Of a stretch of 55,450 nt of DNA, positions 43,497-53,440 are shown piece after piece (position 1 is the stretch's first letter; each line of letters starts with the position of its first letter). The position numbers were made by a program, and so were the translations under genes. The stretch is from contig JADFZJ010000027.1 of assembly GCA_015232555.1 (NCBI GenBank), positions 1 through 55,450 of the forward strand. The letters are read 5' to 3'. The stretch comes from Desulfamplus sp. Its GTDB lineage: Bacteria; Desulfobacterota; Desulfobacteria; Desulfobacterales; Desulfobacteraceae. A model generated the notes under the pieces. The model searched no databases. It had not been told where the DNA came from and saw only the letters and a list, made by a program, of their open reading frames with translations.

Positions 43497-44540
43497 TTAA
43501 CAAATTAACGGATAACTACCCCATTTATGAACAGCGTCAGATATTGCCATTAATACCTCATCAGGAACCTGAAATGGAATTTCACCATGATTATCAGACA
43601 AAATAAATCCACCTCCTGCACCTGCCTGCGAAATAACTCTCTTTACATTATCCTCTGTTTCCTTAGGTGTCCAACGTCTCATTTCTATTCCATTCAGATT
43701 ACCCATAACTGTAAGTCTGTTTTTACAACTATTTTTTAACTCCTGAATGTTTTCTTCTACGCTGACTCCAACTATAGCCGTACCAGTATTAGCTATCTCT
43801 TCAATAATAGATAGACAGCGACCAGAAGCCATGTGTGTTGCGGTTGGTCCTTTAATTTTGGCTATGGTTCGTTTAGCAACTTCAAATCCTGTTTTAAGAT
43901 ACATCTCTTTAGTCGTAATTGTTGTTGAAGATAGAGGATCGAAATAGCATATTGCTGTAGTTCCAGCATCTAACTGTGCATTAGCCCAGTTTACACAAAA
44001 TTCTTCATTTATTTTCATCAGATGGCTAAACAAATCAGGTCTCTCATACATTAGCTCAATATATTTATCAAATCCCATCTGCATAACAGGCAATGAAAAT
44101 GGAGACATTACAACTCCAATAATCGGAACTTCATCTCCAACTTTTTCTTTAATCAGATGTGCTGATTTTAATACTTTATTTAGGCAGGCACTCTTTTTTA
44201 TATCAGGAATTTTCAGACTACTAATATCTTGAAAAATTTTAATAAAAGGCTCACCTGAATTTGCAGGTCCATCATCATGATATATTACCTCACCGCCGAA
44301 TGCCTCTATTTCAATCGGTGCATAGAAAAAATTATAAATAGAGTCATGGCGGTATTTGGCACGTAATCTTAACTGTCCTTCAGCTACGTTTTCGCCTTTG
44401 GAAAAATATTCTTTTATGGAGAGTCCCAACTCTTTAGCTCCGTGCATGGTCAGAAGCAGAAAAAAAGGAACTCGATCTGGCTCTTTATGCACTAATGTTG
44501 TTAAAACTCTTTGTAAAGATGTCATATTCTCTTTAATCAT
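43497..44540 (-). CDS. UroD-superfamily corrinoid methyltransferase (MtaA/CmuA-like)
   Basis: 347 residues in the UroD/MtaA fold. Typical stretches are TSLQRVLTTLVHKEPDRVPFF at the start and VVMSPFSLPVMQMGFDKYI, then GTTAICYFDPLSS and THMASGRCL, where His and Cys could be zinc ligands as in MtaA/CmuA. LTVMGNLNGIEMRRWTPKETE follows near the C-terminus. Such enzymes move methyl groups between a corrinoid protein and a thiol or halomethane. The ATG at 44540 overlaps the corrinoid gene stop (ATGA) and has GGAGG upstream. No MtaB, MttB or MtmB homologue is in the window, so the methyl donor is unknown. Confidence 0.86.
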   Translation of the reverse strand: MIKENMTSLQRVLTTLVHKEPDRVPFFLLLTMHGAKELGLSIKEYFSKGENVAEGQLRLRAKYRHDSIYNFFYAPIEIEAFGGEVIYHDDGPANSGEPFIKIFQDISSLKIPDIKKSACLNKVLKSAHLIKEKVGDEVPIIGVVMSPFSLPVMQMGFDKYIELMYERPDLFSHLMKINEEFCVNWANAQLDAGTTAICYFDPLSSTTITTKEMYLKTGFEVAKRTIAKIKGPTATHMASGRCLSIIEEIANTGTAIVGVSVEENIQELKNSCKNRLTVMGNLNGIEMRRWTPKETEDNVKRVISQAGAGGGFILSDNHGEIPFQVPDEVLMAISDAVHKWGSYPLIC

Positions 44541-45166
44541 AAGCTGCCTCCCATAACACTTTTTATGACTAATACAGCCTCTGAAGCAGTGCTGCACATA
44601 GCATCAGCTCGAACCTCCTGCCACAGTTGCTTATCAAATCTAAAAGGTGCTCCGCCAACCACTATTTTTACATCAAGATTTAAAGAATCAAGTTTTTCTT
44701 TAAGAGGTTTCACCTTAAGTGCTGAATGAAGCATCAGAACAGATACGAGTATGATCTTTATCTTATCGTTGTTAATACGTTGAACCAATTCTTCAACTTC
44801 CATTATTCCGTAATCTAAAAGATCAAATCCGCTTGCTCTTAAAAGTGAATATACAATTGTTTTTCCAAGTTTGTGATGATCTGAAAGCACACATATTGCC
44901 ATTTTAGGTTGATCTTTTCTGTCTGGATCGCCGGGAGGTAATACCTCGTCAATAAGCTCTTCACAAATACGCCCAGCCATGTAAACTTGAGACAAGGCAA
45001 ATACACCACTCTTCCACCCCGCTCCTATACGCTCAAGAGCTGCAATAACTACATTTTCAATAAAACTGATTTTATCAATAGAGACAGCATCTTCCAACAT
45101 CTCTCTTGCCGCTACTCTGTTTACAGATAAAAGTGCCTCCATAAAATTACTTATATTTTTTTCCAT
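44537..45166 (-). CDS. Methyltransferase corrinoid protein (cobalamin-binding)
   Basis: 209 residues. An N-terminal helical cap domain (about 1-85) precedes the Rossmann-like B12-binding domain. The base-off cobalamin signature DxHxxG is present as D96-H97-H98-K99-L100-G101 (His98 is the expected cobalt ligand), followed by an S/L-rich strand VSVLMLHS (142-149) and GGAPF (171-175). It should carry a corrinoid and shuttle a methyl group, with the UroD-type protein as partner. It starts 3 nt after the hybrid kinase stop and overlaps the next gene by 4 nt, a tight translational unit. Confidence 0.92.
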   Translation of the reverse strand: MEKNISNFMEALLSVNRVAAREMLEDAVSIDKISFIENVVIAALERIGAGWKSGVFALSQVYMAGRICEELIDEVLPPGDPDRKDQPKMAICVLSDHHKLGKTIVYSLLRASGFDLLDYGIMEVEELVQRINNDKIKIILVSVLMLHSALKVKPLKEKLDSLNLDVKIVVGGAPFRFDKQLWQEVRADAMCSTASEAVLVIKSVMGGSL

Positions 45167-45169
45167 AAA

Positions 45170-48100
45170 TTACTCTTTTAATTTATTTGGTTTAAGAACA
45201 TCACGTATTTTTTTATCCATATCACTTATCGTAACAGGCTTCATTAAAAATCCTTTAATACCCATAGAAAGAGCCTGCTCTTCTGACATGATTGTGCTGA
45301 ATCCCGTAAATAACAGTATTGGAATATCAGGACGTATTTTAATCAACTCAACTGCAAGTTTATCTCCTGACATAGACGGCATTGCCATATCTGTAATGAC
45401 CATATCAAATTTATCGGGGCTGGAACGAAATGCTTCAAGAGCTTCAATACTGCTGCTGCGTGAAGTAACCTTATAGCCTAACCGTTCTAACATACCTTTT
45501 TGCAATGCAATCAGTACAATTTCATCATCTACAAGAAGTATCCGTTCATTACCTCCCTGCATGGGTATGTTTACTTGAAGGACATCATCTTTTTTCAGAT
45601 AACTCTCAGCAACAGGCAGATAGATATTAAATTCTGTACCTTTGCCAATCTTACTATTTAAACGAATAAAACCACCGCAATTCGTTACAATTCCATGAAC
45701 AGATGAAAGTCCAAGACCAGTTCCTTTACCCTGCTTTTTTGTTGTAAAAAATGGGTCAAAAATTTTATCTCTTATATCTTCTGGTATCCCTGTGCCTGTA
45801 TCAGATACTGTCAAACAGGCATAAATCCCTTTCTGAATATTATTATCGATTACATCCTGTTCATTTAATTCGGGATTTAACTCCACCTCTTTGAGGGAGA
45901 CGGTCATTGTCCCCCCTGTCTCTTCCATAGCATGATAAGCATTGGTTGCAAGGTTCATTACAATCTGATGAATCTGTGTCGGGTCAGCGTTTATTAATCC
46001 ACACTCTTTCTTGATATCGTTTTTAATGTCAATGGTTGCAGGGATTGTAGAACGAATGAGTTTTAAAGCCTCTTTCACAATATGCTGCATCTTCATCAAC
46101 CTCACTTCACTTTTTTCCTGACGGGCAAATGTAAGAATCTGCTTTACCATATCTTTGGCTCGCATAGAAGCAGCATAAATCTCATCAAGGCTGGAACGCA
46201 ATGGACTATCTTTAGGAATATCTTCTGACAGCATCTCTGTATAACCCATAATCGGGACAAGAATATTATTGAAATCATGGGCAATACCACCTGCAAGTAC
46301 ACCGATAGCCTCCATTTTCTGGGATTGCTGGAGTTTATTTTCAATTGTCTTAATATCAGTAATATCACGAAGAACATGCAGGATTGAAACAGTATTGTCT
46401 GTATGACAAATTGGCGAGAAAGAAACACTGTAGTTTTTATTGTCATTTGGACTGACAACTTCAGTTTTTATTGAATCGCCATTCAGCACTTTTTTGCTTA
46501 AACACCATGGACACGGTTCATTAAATCCATAAAGTGACTTATGGCAACACTCTCCTACAGAATTATGACCAACTTTTTTTGTCATTGCAAAATTCATATA
46601 TTCAATTATATGTTCTGATGAACATATAAATGCGGCATCATCCATAGATTCCATCATAGAACGATATTTTTCTTCACTTTCCCTGAGGGATAATTCAGTC
46701 TTTTTATGTTCGGTTATATCCCTGAACTCAACTACTCTGACAGTTTTTCCTTTATAAGGAATATTCCGAGCTTCCAAACGCATTGGATATTTTTCCCCGT
46801 TTTTACGTAAACCAACAGCTTCATAGGGCTTTTCGTAACCAGCAAGAATATTGTTCATAACTATGGCACGGGTCTTTTCAGATATGAGTAGTAAACCGTT
46901 CATACCTATAAGTTCATCAATGGAATAACCAGTCATGTCCGATAAACCTTGATTACATTCAAGAATCACTCCCTTATCATGAATTGCAATACCGCCAAAA
47001 GAGGCATTATGAAGGGCTTTAAAACGTTCTTCACTCTCCCGAAGGGCATCCTCACCTCTCTTGATCTCAACAAATTTCCAGACAGAATCCATAAGCAGGG
47101 TAAGTTGCAGCACATCAATTTCATTATAATCACGTTCTTTGTTAGCAATACCTAATACAGCCACTATCTTCTCATTATTAAACACTGGGATAGTCATGAA
47201 TTTATTTATATTGACATGACCTTCTGGATACCCCTTTTTAGAAGGATGATAGGCATTGTAGTCATTTACAATTATAGCTTTCCGTTGCCGAACAGCCTCA
47301 CCCCAGATACCAGTCTTCTCAAGTTCATACACGGTTGGTGGTTGAACAATTCTACACTCGTCCATTACAGCATGAGACCAGGTGTTAAGAGTAAATTGCT
47401 TCGACTCTTCATTATAAAAAAGGATATAGCCGATTTTGCTGCCAGTGAGCTTAAGCGCTTCATTTAGTGCATTTTCAAGGAACTCTTCTGATGTATTTGC
47501 ACGATACTGCATAATGTTGAGCATAGTTTTAAGACGTATCTCATTTAGTAATCTTTTTTCTTCTGCATGTTTTCGCTCAGTTATATCAACCTCTGAGCCT
47601 GCCATACGTAAAACTTCACCTGCTTCATTAAACAAAGAGATACCGCGATCAGAAATCCATTTATATGAACCATTTTTACACCTGACTCTGTATTCTTCTT
47701 CAAATATAGGAGTTTTTTCTTTAAAATGATTATTTAAAGCTGCCATTACACGAGATATGTCATCAGGATGAATATTCTTTTTCCATTCATACTCGCTATT
47801 GCTTACCTCATTTTCTGCATAACCCCGCATAGACTTCCATTGTGGTGAAAAAAAGACTCTTTTGTTTTTAACATCCCAATCCCAAATTGCTGCAGAAGTT
47901 CCTGCCATAACAAGTTCGTAACGTTCAGTGCGTTCACGCAGTGCAGCTTCGGCATCCAGTCGTTCCATCTCGGCGGCAGCTCTCACTGCCACCATTTCCA
48001 TCATAGTTTCTGCAAGCCATCTATCTTTCAACGGTTTTCTTCCAATAACTGCAATCAAACCAATTGGTTTGATGTTATGGTTGAAAAGTGTAACTCCTAT

Positions 48101-49264
48101 ATAACTCTCTGCACACATTTCTTGAAGAACAAGGTCTTTAGGAAATAATTGACTTACTTTTGATGGAAAGCAGCAGATGGTCTTACCAACAGCTTCACCG
48201 CATGGTGTATCTTTCAGGGTATATGTTATGTTGTCATCAAAATGGTCATCTGACCAGAGTGCAACTGTCCGAGCTGTTAGTCCGTCTCCCTCAAGGATAT
48301 CGATACAGACAAAATCCATCTCAAGGCTTTGGGCTAAATATCTTGATATAACTTTAAAAAAAGGCTCATCTCCATTCCCGCCGGCAGTTTGTGCAAGAAA
48401 AGCATGAGTTTCTTCTATTCTCTTACGGTCTGTTATATCAATTGCAACGCCTTGATAGCGTATCACTTTGCCATATTCATCATGTTCTGGTTCTCCACGC
48501 GACATGATCCATTTTTGCTTACCATCTTCATGATTTACACGCCACTCAACATTTAACTTTTCTCCTGAACATGCGGCAGCTTGAACTATTGACGATGCAA
48601 TCTCTCTATCATTAGGGTTAATAGATTGCAGCCATAAGTCATAAGAAGGTTTATTACCTTTATATGATTTCAGACCATAAATATCCCATATTTCATCTGA
48701 CCATATATTTTCATTTGTTCTTAAATCCCACTCCCAACAACCAGCTTTTGCGGATTTGAGAGCAAGTTTTAAACGGTCATTACTCTCTTTTAACGCAACT
48801 GTGGTATGATTTATTTCTGTTATGTCATGGATTATTGAAAATAGACAATCTTTACCTTTAAAATGGGCGGGAGAAGAATAAACTTCTACAGAAACATTCT
48901 CTCCGCCAGATAGTTTATGTATAAAGTTAAAATAATTTCTCTCTTCGGCAAAAGCCTTCTTCATCTCTAAGTCAATTTCTTCCTTCGTCAATTGATTAAT
49001 GTCACAAATTCTTAGTTTTTCAAATTCTTCAACTGAATAGCCATAAAACATTCGAGCTGCTTTATTTGCTCTCACAATACCACCACTGTTAACATCAATA
49101 AGCAACATTACTGCATGATGATTTTCAAACATTAAGTGGCATAGTTTATCACTCTGTTTTAACGCCTCTTTGGTATGCTTAAGCTCGTATTTAACTTGCT
49201 CCAGCTCTTCGTGTTTTTGTTCTAATTCTTTAAAGGTGTATTTTCTATCCATAAAGAGATCCAT
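45170..49264 (-). CDS. Multi-PAS/GAF hybrid histidine kinase (1364 residues)
   Basis: Cytosolic sensor, no TM helices. By eye the order is PAS1 (about 30-145), PAS2 (150-275), GAF1 (286-435), PAS3 (445-570), GAF2 (591-735), PAS4 (743-862) and PAS5 (865-980). The HisKA box [11 protein letters not shown] follows (about 992), then an HATPase with [22 protein letters not shown], and a receiver (about 1240-1360) with LLVDDEIVL and [12 protein letters not shown]5 has [16 protein letters not shown] (about 905-920), possible metal or redox cysteines. The start at 49264 has AAGG upstream; an apparent extension to 49327 reads through the hairpin and is rejected. It is the first gene of the corrinoid module and has no DNA-binding output. 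Confidence 0.93.
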   Translation of the reverse strand: MDLFMDRKYTFKELEQKHEELEQVKYELKHTKEALKQSDKLCHLMFENHHAVMLLIDVNSGGIVRANKAARMFYGYSVEEFEKLRICDINQLTKEEIDLEMKKAFAEERNYFNFIHKLSGGENVSVEVYSSPAHFKGKDCLFSIIHDITEINHTTVALKESNDRLKLALKSAKAGCWEWDLRTNENIWSDEIWDIYGLKSYKGNKPSYDLWLQSINPNDREIASSIVQAAACSGEKLNVEWRVNHEDGKQKWIMSRGEPEHDEYGKVIRYQGVAIDITDRKRIEETHAFLAQTAGGNGDEPFFKVISRYLAQSLEMDFVCIDILEGDGLTARTVALWSDDHFDDNITYTLKDTPCGEAVGKTICCFPSKVSQLFPKDLVLQEMCAESYIGVTLFNHNIKPIGLIAVIGRKPLKDRWLAETMMEMVAVRAAAEMERLDAEAALRERTERYELVMAGTSAAIWDWDVKNKRVFFSPQWKSMRGYAENEVSNSEYEWKKNIHPDDISRVMAALNNHFKEKTPIFEEEYRVRCKNGSYKWISDRGISLFNEAGEVLRMAGSEVDITERKHAEEKRLLNEIRLKTMLNIMQYRANTSEEFLENALNEALKLTGSKIGYILFYNEESKQFTLNTWSHAVMDECRIVQPPTVYELEKTGIWGEAVRQRKAIIVNDYNAYHPSKKGYPEGHVNINKFMTIPVFNNEKIVAVLGIANKERDYNEIDVLQLTLLMDSVWKFVEIKRGEDALRESEERFKALHNASFGGIAIHDKGVILECNQGLSDMTGYSIDELIGMNGLLLISEKTRAIVMNNILAGYEKPYEAVGLRKNGEKYPMRLEARNIPYKGKTVRVVEFRDITEHKKTELSLRESEEKYRSMMESMDDAAFICSSEHIIEYMNFAMTKKVGHNSVGECCHKSLYGFNEPCPWCLSKKVLNGDSIKTEVVSPNDNKNYSVSFSPICHTDNTVSILHVLRDITDIKTIENKLQQSQKMEAIGVLAGGIAHDFNNILVPIMGYTEMLSEDIPKDSPLRSSLDEIYAASMRAKDMVKQILTFARQEKSEVRLMKMQHIVKEALKLIRSTIPATIDIKNDIKKECGLINADPTQIHQIVMNLATNAYHAMEETGGTMTVSLKEVELNPELNEQDVIDNNIQKGIYACLTVSDTGTGIPEDIRDKIFDPFFTTKKQGKGTGLGLSSVHGIVTNCGGFIRLNSKIGKGTEFNIYLPVAESYLKKDDVLQVNIPMQGGNERILLVDDEIVLIALQKGMLERLGYKVTSRSSSIEALEAFRSSPDKFDMVITDMAMPSMSGDKLAVELIKIRPDIPILLFTGFSTIMSEEQALSMGIKGFLMKPVTISDMDKKIRDVLKPNKLKE

Positions 49265-49314
49265 TTTAAACCTTATAAAATACAGCGTCCGAAGGACTCT
49301 GTTGTGCGGAGCGA

Positions 49315-49338
49315 TACCCCGCCACAAGCGGCGGGGTA
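49315..49338. repeat. REP-like hairpin TACCCCGCC
   Basis: TACCCCGCC (49315-49323) and GGCGGGGTA (49330-49338) make a GC-rich 9-bp stem with a 6-nt loop in an otherwise A/T-rich spacer. No T-run follows on the minus strand. It is much more GC-rich than its surroundings and resembles REP-type elements. Confidence 0.75.
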
Positions 49339-49404
49339 GTTCATTAGAAAAAAATCAACTCAGGATTCATATTTTTATATGTAAACGTATAACTATTTGT
49401 ATGA

Positions 49405-51231
49405 TCAGTATTTTAGAGATGCAATATCTAATTCCCAGTAACCTTCTGTTTTAAAAAGCAACGAAAACGACAGCTTTATATCTTGGAATACAGCACATGA
49501 GATATTCAAATTAAGGTCTTGCCCAACCTTAATACAGTCAGAATTATTCCCATCAGCAATATCATAGGTTACAGAATTCATGTCTAAACTCCATCGATAT
49601 TTCAGAGGATCAATGGAGTTTAGGGTTAGTCCAAGTTTCATGGCACCCCCCATATAATCTATGCATGGGATTCGAAAACTTAGATCTTGATTTAATGTTA
49701 AACATCCACAGTCTTCGCATGTTCCAGTATCCTTCGAAGCTGGATCTAAAATCAAAGCTGTCCAACCATCTGCAATTTTACTCCATGCACCCTCCGGGGC
49801 ACAAACTGCAATGTCGGCAGATTTGTTTCCATCAAAATCTCCAACAGCCATAGAATTACCCATCCACCCACCTGATAAACTATCTACAGGTTCTGGAGCC
49901 AAAATCATTAAATCTGCTTCTTTGTCAATTTCAATTTTTTTAGCTAAGGTATTTTTTCCATAAATGACGTGAATCCATCCATTTGGTGAACTTTTAAAAA
50001 ATGCTGATGGAGTACTGATGATTATATCTCCAATTCCATCTCCATTAATATCTTTAGCTACAATAGCGGTACCGGTATAAAATAGATCAATAACCTCATC
50101 GCTTAGTCTTAGGGTTACATCTGAATCCTCGTATAGATCCATTGTTGTAGATAGATTACTACTTCCATAGACTATTTGAACTTTTCCATATCCTGTTACG
50201 CCTGAAACTCCAAGTCCAGATTGTGGTGCACCAATTAATATATCAGCGTATTTATCACCATTTACATCACCGACTGCCATGGATCCACCAACTTGATCTT
50301 TCTTAAATTCTCCTTGTATTGACAAATTTACATCAGTTGGAATCTCCATTGCAGCGTTAAACGTTTTTTTACCATATATTACATAAACAATACCAGCTAA
50401 ATCAAGTCCTAAATCGACGATATTATGTTCTGGAACACCTAATGCCACGTCAATTATACCATCTCCATTGATATCTCCCGTAGCCATACTCATGACTTTA
50501 ATCATTGAACCAGTTTTAGATTTCAATACTACATCAGGAACGATTTCGCCTGTCCAATCAGTTTTACCTAAAAAGATGTAACCGGTACCACCATAGTCAT
50601 CCCACTCTATAATGTCATATTTTCCATCACCGTTAATATCACCAGAACATACTGAACTAACACGCATCTTTAATGCACTCGGAAGTGGTAATGTAACATC
50701 AGCCCCACTACTTAAAGTAATTGCTCCAGAAAGCCCTGTTTTACCAAATAAAATATAATGTTTAGTATTCTCGTAAAAACTGTTGCGACGTTGGGCAATA
50801 ATTAATAAATCATCCACGCCATCACCATTATAATCTCCTGATGATAATTTTCTCCCAGCATGTTCATTTTCTAAACCACCAAAAAGGACAAGATCGGCTT
50901 GGCTTACACCATCTTTGATTTTTTCCATACCCGTCAATGTTGCCAAACTTGATTTTCCAAAAAAAACGAAAACAGCTCCAACATCCTTAATACCTCTTTT
51001 AGAATCTTCCTGTGGTGCTCCAAATGCAACATCATCTATTCCATCTGCATTAAAGTCACCTACGGTTACATCAGTTCCCATGTAAGCATAATCAGTAGAA
51101 CCATGTCCAAGAAAATTTACAACTTCTAATTTTTCTGTGAGTTGTAGTGTGTTTGCGTCCAATAGGGGTATTCCAAATATTAGACAAGACATACCAATTA
51201 CGATAGCGATTTTTCCCATTTTTTTCTTCAT
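49405..51231 (-). CDS. Secreted FG-GAP seven-bladed propeller protein with tandem C-terminal motifs
   Basis: 608 residues from the ATG at 51231, with GAGGAGG 6 nt upstream. The signal peptide core IAIVIGMSCLIFGIPLL is followed by seven FG-GAP repeats, each with a Ca-binding-like DxNxDGxxD. Examples are GDFNADGIDDVAFGAP, GDYNGDGVDDLLI, GDINGDGKYDII, GDINGDGIIDVALGVP, GDVNGDKYADILIGAP, KDINGDGIGDIIIS and GDFDGNKSADIAVCAP. This suggests an integrin alpha-like propeller. The C-terminus has two copies of a beta-rich motif (CLTLNQDLSFRIPC ... WSLDM, then CIKVGQDLNLNISC ... WELDI). Predicted to be surface-exposed or exported, with a role in adhesion or ligand binding inferred. It is flanked by sensory genes with no operon evidence. 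Confidence 0.85.
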   Translation of the reverse strand: MKKKMGKIAIVIGMSCLIFGIPLLDANTLQLTEKLEVVNFLGHGSTDYAYMGTDVTVGDFNADGIDDVAFGAPQEDSKRGIKDVGAVFVFFGKSSLATLTGMEKIKDGVSQADLVLFGGLENEHAGRKLSSGDYNGDGVDDLLIIAQRRNSFYENTKHYILFGKTGLSGAITLSSGADVTLPLPSALKMRVSSVCSGDINGDGKYDIIEWDDYGGTGYIFLGKTDWTGEIVPDVVLKSKTGSMIKVMSMATGDINGDGIIDVALGVPEHNIVDLGLDLAGIVYVIYGKKTFNAAMEIPTDVNLSIQGEFKKDQVGGSMAVGDVNGDKYADILIGAPQSGLGVSGVTGYGKVQIVYGSSNLSTTMDLYEDSDVTLRLSDEVIDLFYTGTAIVAKDINGDGIGDIIISTPSAFFKSSPNGWIHVIYGKNTLAKKIEIDKEADLMILAPEPVDSLSGGWMGNSMAVGDFDGNKSADIAVCAPEGAWSKIADGWTALILDPASKDTGTCEDCGCLTLNQDLSFRIPCIDYMGGAMKLGLTLNSIDPLKYRWSLDMNSVTYDIADGNNSDCIKVGQDLNLNISCAVFQDIKLSFSLLFKTEGYWELDIASLKY

Positions 51232-51352
51232 AAAAAACCTCCTCAAAAGTATAACTTATTTAAAATTAGTGATCGGCCTATCCGACTACTATCCATCTTT
51301 GTGTTGATACAGTGGAACACGTTTTTACTTGTGGAGATTGAGACAATTTTTT

Positions 51353-53440
51353 TCATTGTCGAATTGAATTGTCATCAGACAGGGGAAGAAAAACCATAAA
51401 AGTGCTTCCATGATCTTTTTCACTTACAACTCCAACCATACCACCCCATGACTTTACTATTCCCAATACAATTGGCAGCCCCAAGCCCCGCCCTGCAAAT
51501 TTGGTTGTAAAAAACGGGTCAAATAGTTTGCAAACATTTTCTGCACTGATTCCACATCCTGTGTCTGTAACTTCTAAACAGGCATATATATCTGACGAGA
51601 ATCTATAATCATCAGGAACAATATAAAATTTTGAAATATCAATATTTGATGCTGATATAGCTTTTACAGAGAGCTTAATTGTACCTTTACCATTACCAAT
51701 ACTTTCTGAGGCATTATTAATCAGATGAGTTAGAACCTGTCTTATCTGAGCTGTATTGGCACGAACAGTTATTTGAGCATCTGTGATGTCTGTTGCTATG
51801 GTGATATTGTTGTGCAATGATGATTGAAAATGTGTCAAGCTGCTGCGGCAAAATTCTGAAATATCAATCAATTCTGGTTTAACAATACTCTGTCCAAGAT
51901 ATGTGAGCATAGAGACACTGACATTAGAACATAAACGAGCTGCTTTCATTGCTTCAATAATATTACCGATTACAAATGAGTCTTCAGGCAAATCTTCTAA
52001 AGCAAGTTCTAAATTCCCGCTTACAGCACAAAGATAGTTATTAAACAGATGGGCGATTCCTCCAGCCATTTGACCAAGGCTTTGAGCTTTTTGAAGTCTA
52101 AGATTGACTGCTTCAAGCTCTTTCTGTTTTATCTCAGCCTGTTTTTTTTCAGTAATATCTAAAAACACACCAACAGACCCCCTTATCCGCCCTTTAGCAT
52201 CAAATAGAGGAACGGCATTGCCTAACACAAATACCTGTCTCCCGTTAGGAAGCAGATATGAAAATTCCTGATCCCTCACTTCTTGACCAAGTGCAATTGA
52301 CTGCTGCATCGGCAGCTCTTTTGCTTGGTATTTTGTGCCGTCTGGCTTTAAATGTGTAATACTAAAAGATATCTTTTTTTCTTCAAACGATGTTTGAGAG
52401 ACATTCATTTCTGGCATTATATGAAAAAACTCATTTACATAACGATTCCCTTTAATGAATCGGCACTCAGGGTCAGTTCCTATCCAGACAAAGGCTGGTA
52501 TAGCATCTAATACTGTCTCAAGCTCTTCTGTTCTTTGGCGAAGTATCTCTTCTGACTTTTTACGCTCTGTAATATCATGATAAATACTCATAACAGCAGG
52601 TTCATTATTCCAATTTATACAACGTGCACTAACAACTATAGGTATTTCTAAACCATCTTTACGCTGAAGTTTGGTTTCAAATTTAATATGACCGTTTTCA
52701 ATCAAATGGTCTATCAGTTCAGATTCTCGTTGAGCTTCATCAGAGGTTTTTACTTGAGAAACTTTCATGGATATCAACTCTGAGTTATCGTAACCAAGCA
52801 GTTGACAACTCATTGGATTAACTGCTAAAATTTGACTTTTTGTATCGTGTATTAATATTCCGTCATTTGCATTCTCAAAAAGCAGTCTATATTTTTCTTC
52901 GCTCTCCTTTAATTTTGCCGTACGTTCTTCTATCAATTTCTCTAACTCTTTTTGGTGTTTTTCTAACTCCTCTTCTATCCGTTTACGCTCCTTTATTTCT
53001 GCCATTAATTCTTTAGTTTGAGCCTCTATTTTTTGTTGAAGCTGACGCATTTTAAGGTGGGTTCTAATTCTGGCAAGCACTTCAGAAGATTGAAAAGGTT
53101 TAGTTATGTAGTCAATTCCACCTTCTTCCAAGGCTTTTACTTTCAAATCAGTTTCATTCATGGCACTGATGAATATAATAGGAATATCTTGTGTTGCAGG
53201 ATTTAACTTAAGCTGACGGCAAACGTTGATGCCGCTCATATCGGGCAGATTAATATCCAGCAAGATCAGATCAGGCAGCTTAGAGGAGATGCTTCTCAAT
53301 GCTAACTCCCCGTCGTTAGCTGGTCTTACCTTATAATTTGCATTCTTAAGGATTTCCGACATTAATTTAAGGTCTGATATATTATCTTCAACTACAAGAA
53401 TCTCACCTTGTGAATAAGTATGATCTTCGGCAATATTCAT
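51353..53440 (-). CDS. Receiver-PAS-PAS histidine kinase
   Basis: 695 residues, soluble. The N-terminal receiver (about 12-125) has [21 protein letters not shown] (phosphoacceptor Asp) and YITKPF. A coiled coil (about 130-185) leads to PAS1 (about 185-305) and PAS2 (about 310-440). The HisKA box reads [11 protein letters not shown] (about 462): the residue after His is Leu where Asp is usual. The HATPase has [22 protein letters not shown] and [12 protein letters not shown] overlaps the stop of the upstream hybrid kinase (ATGA, 4 nt), so the two are translationally coupled and may exchange phosphate. Confidence 0.92.
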   Translation of the reverse strand: MNIAEDHTYSQGEILVVEDNISDLKLMSEILKNANYKVRPANDGELALRSISSKLPDLILLDINLPDMSGINVCRQLKLNPATQDIPIIFISAMNETDLKVKALEEGGIDYITKPFQSSEVLARIRTHLKMRQLQQKIEAQTKELMAEIKERKRIEEELEKHQKELEKLIEERTAKLKESEEKYRLLFENANDGILIHDTKSQILAVNPMSCQLLGYDNSELISMKVSQVKTSDEAQRESELIDHLIENGHIKFETKLQRKDGLEIPIVVSARCINWNNEPAVMSIYHDITERKKSEEILRQRTEELETVLDAIPAFVWIGTDPECRFIKGNRYVNEFFHIMPEMNVSQTSFEEKKISFSITHLKPDGTKYQAKELPMQQSIALGQEVRDQEFSYLLPNGRQVFVLGNAVPLFDAKGRIRGSVGVFLDITEKKQAEIKQKELEAVNLRLQKAQSLGQMAGGIAHLFNNYLCAVSGNLELALEDLPEDSFVIGNIIEAMKAARLCSNVSVSMLTYLGQSIVKPELIDISEFCRSSLTHFQSSLHNNITIATDITDAQITVRANTAQIRQVLTHLINNASESIGNGKGTIKLSVKAISASNIDISKFYIVPDDYRFSSDIYACLEVTDTGCGISAENVCKLFDPFFTTKFAGRGLGLPIVLGIVKSWGGMVGVVSEKDHGSTFMVFLPLSDDNSIRQ

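Noticed and set aside
49265-49327. Longer kinase start at 49327
   Set aside because: The extension translates the GC-rich hairpin; the ATG at 49264 has AAGG upstream and begins the natural N-terminus.
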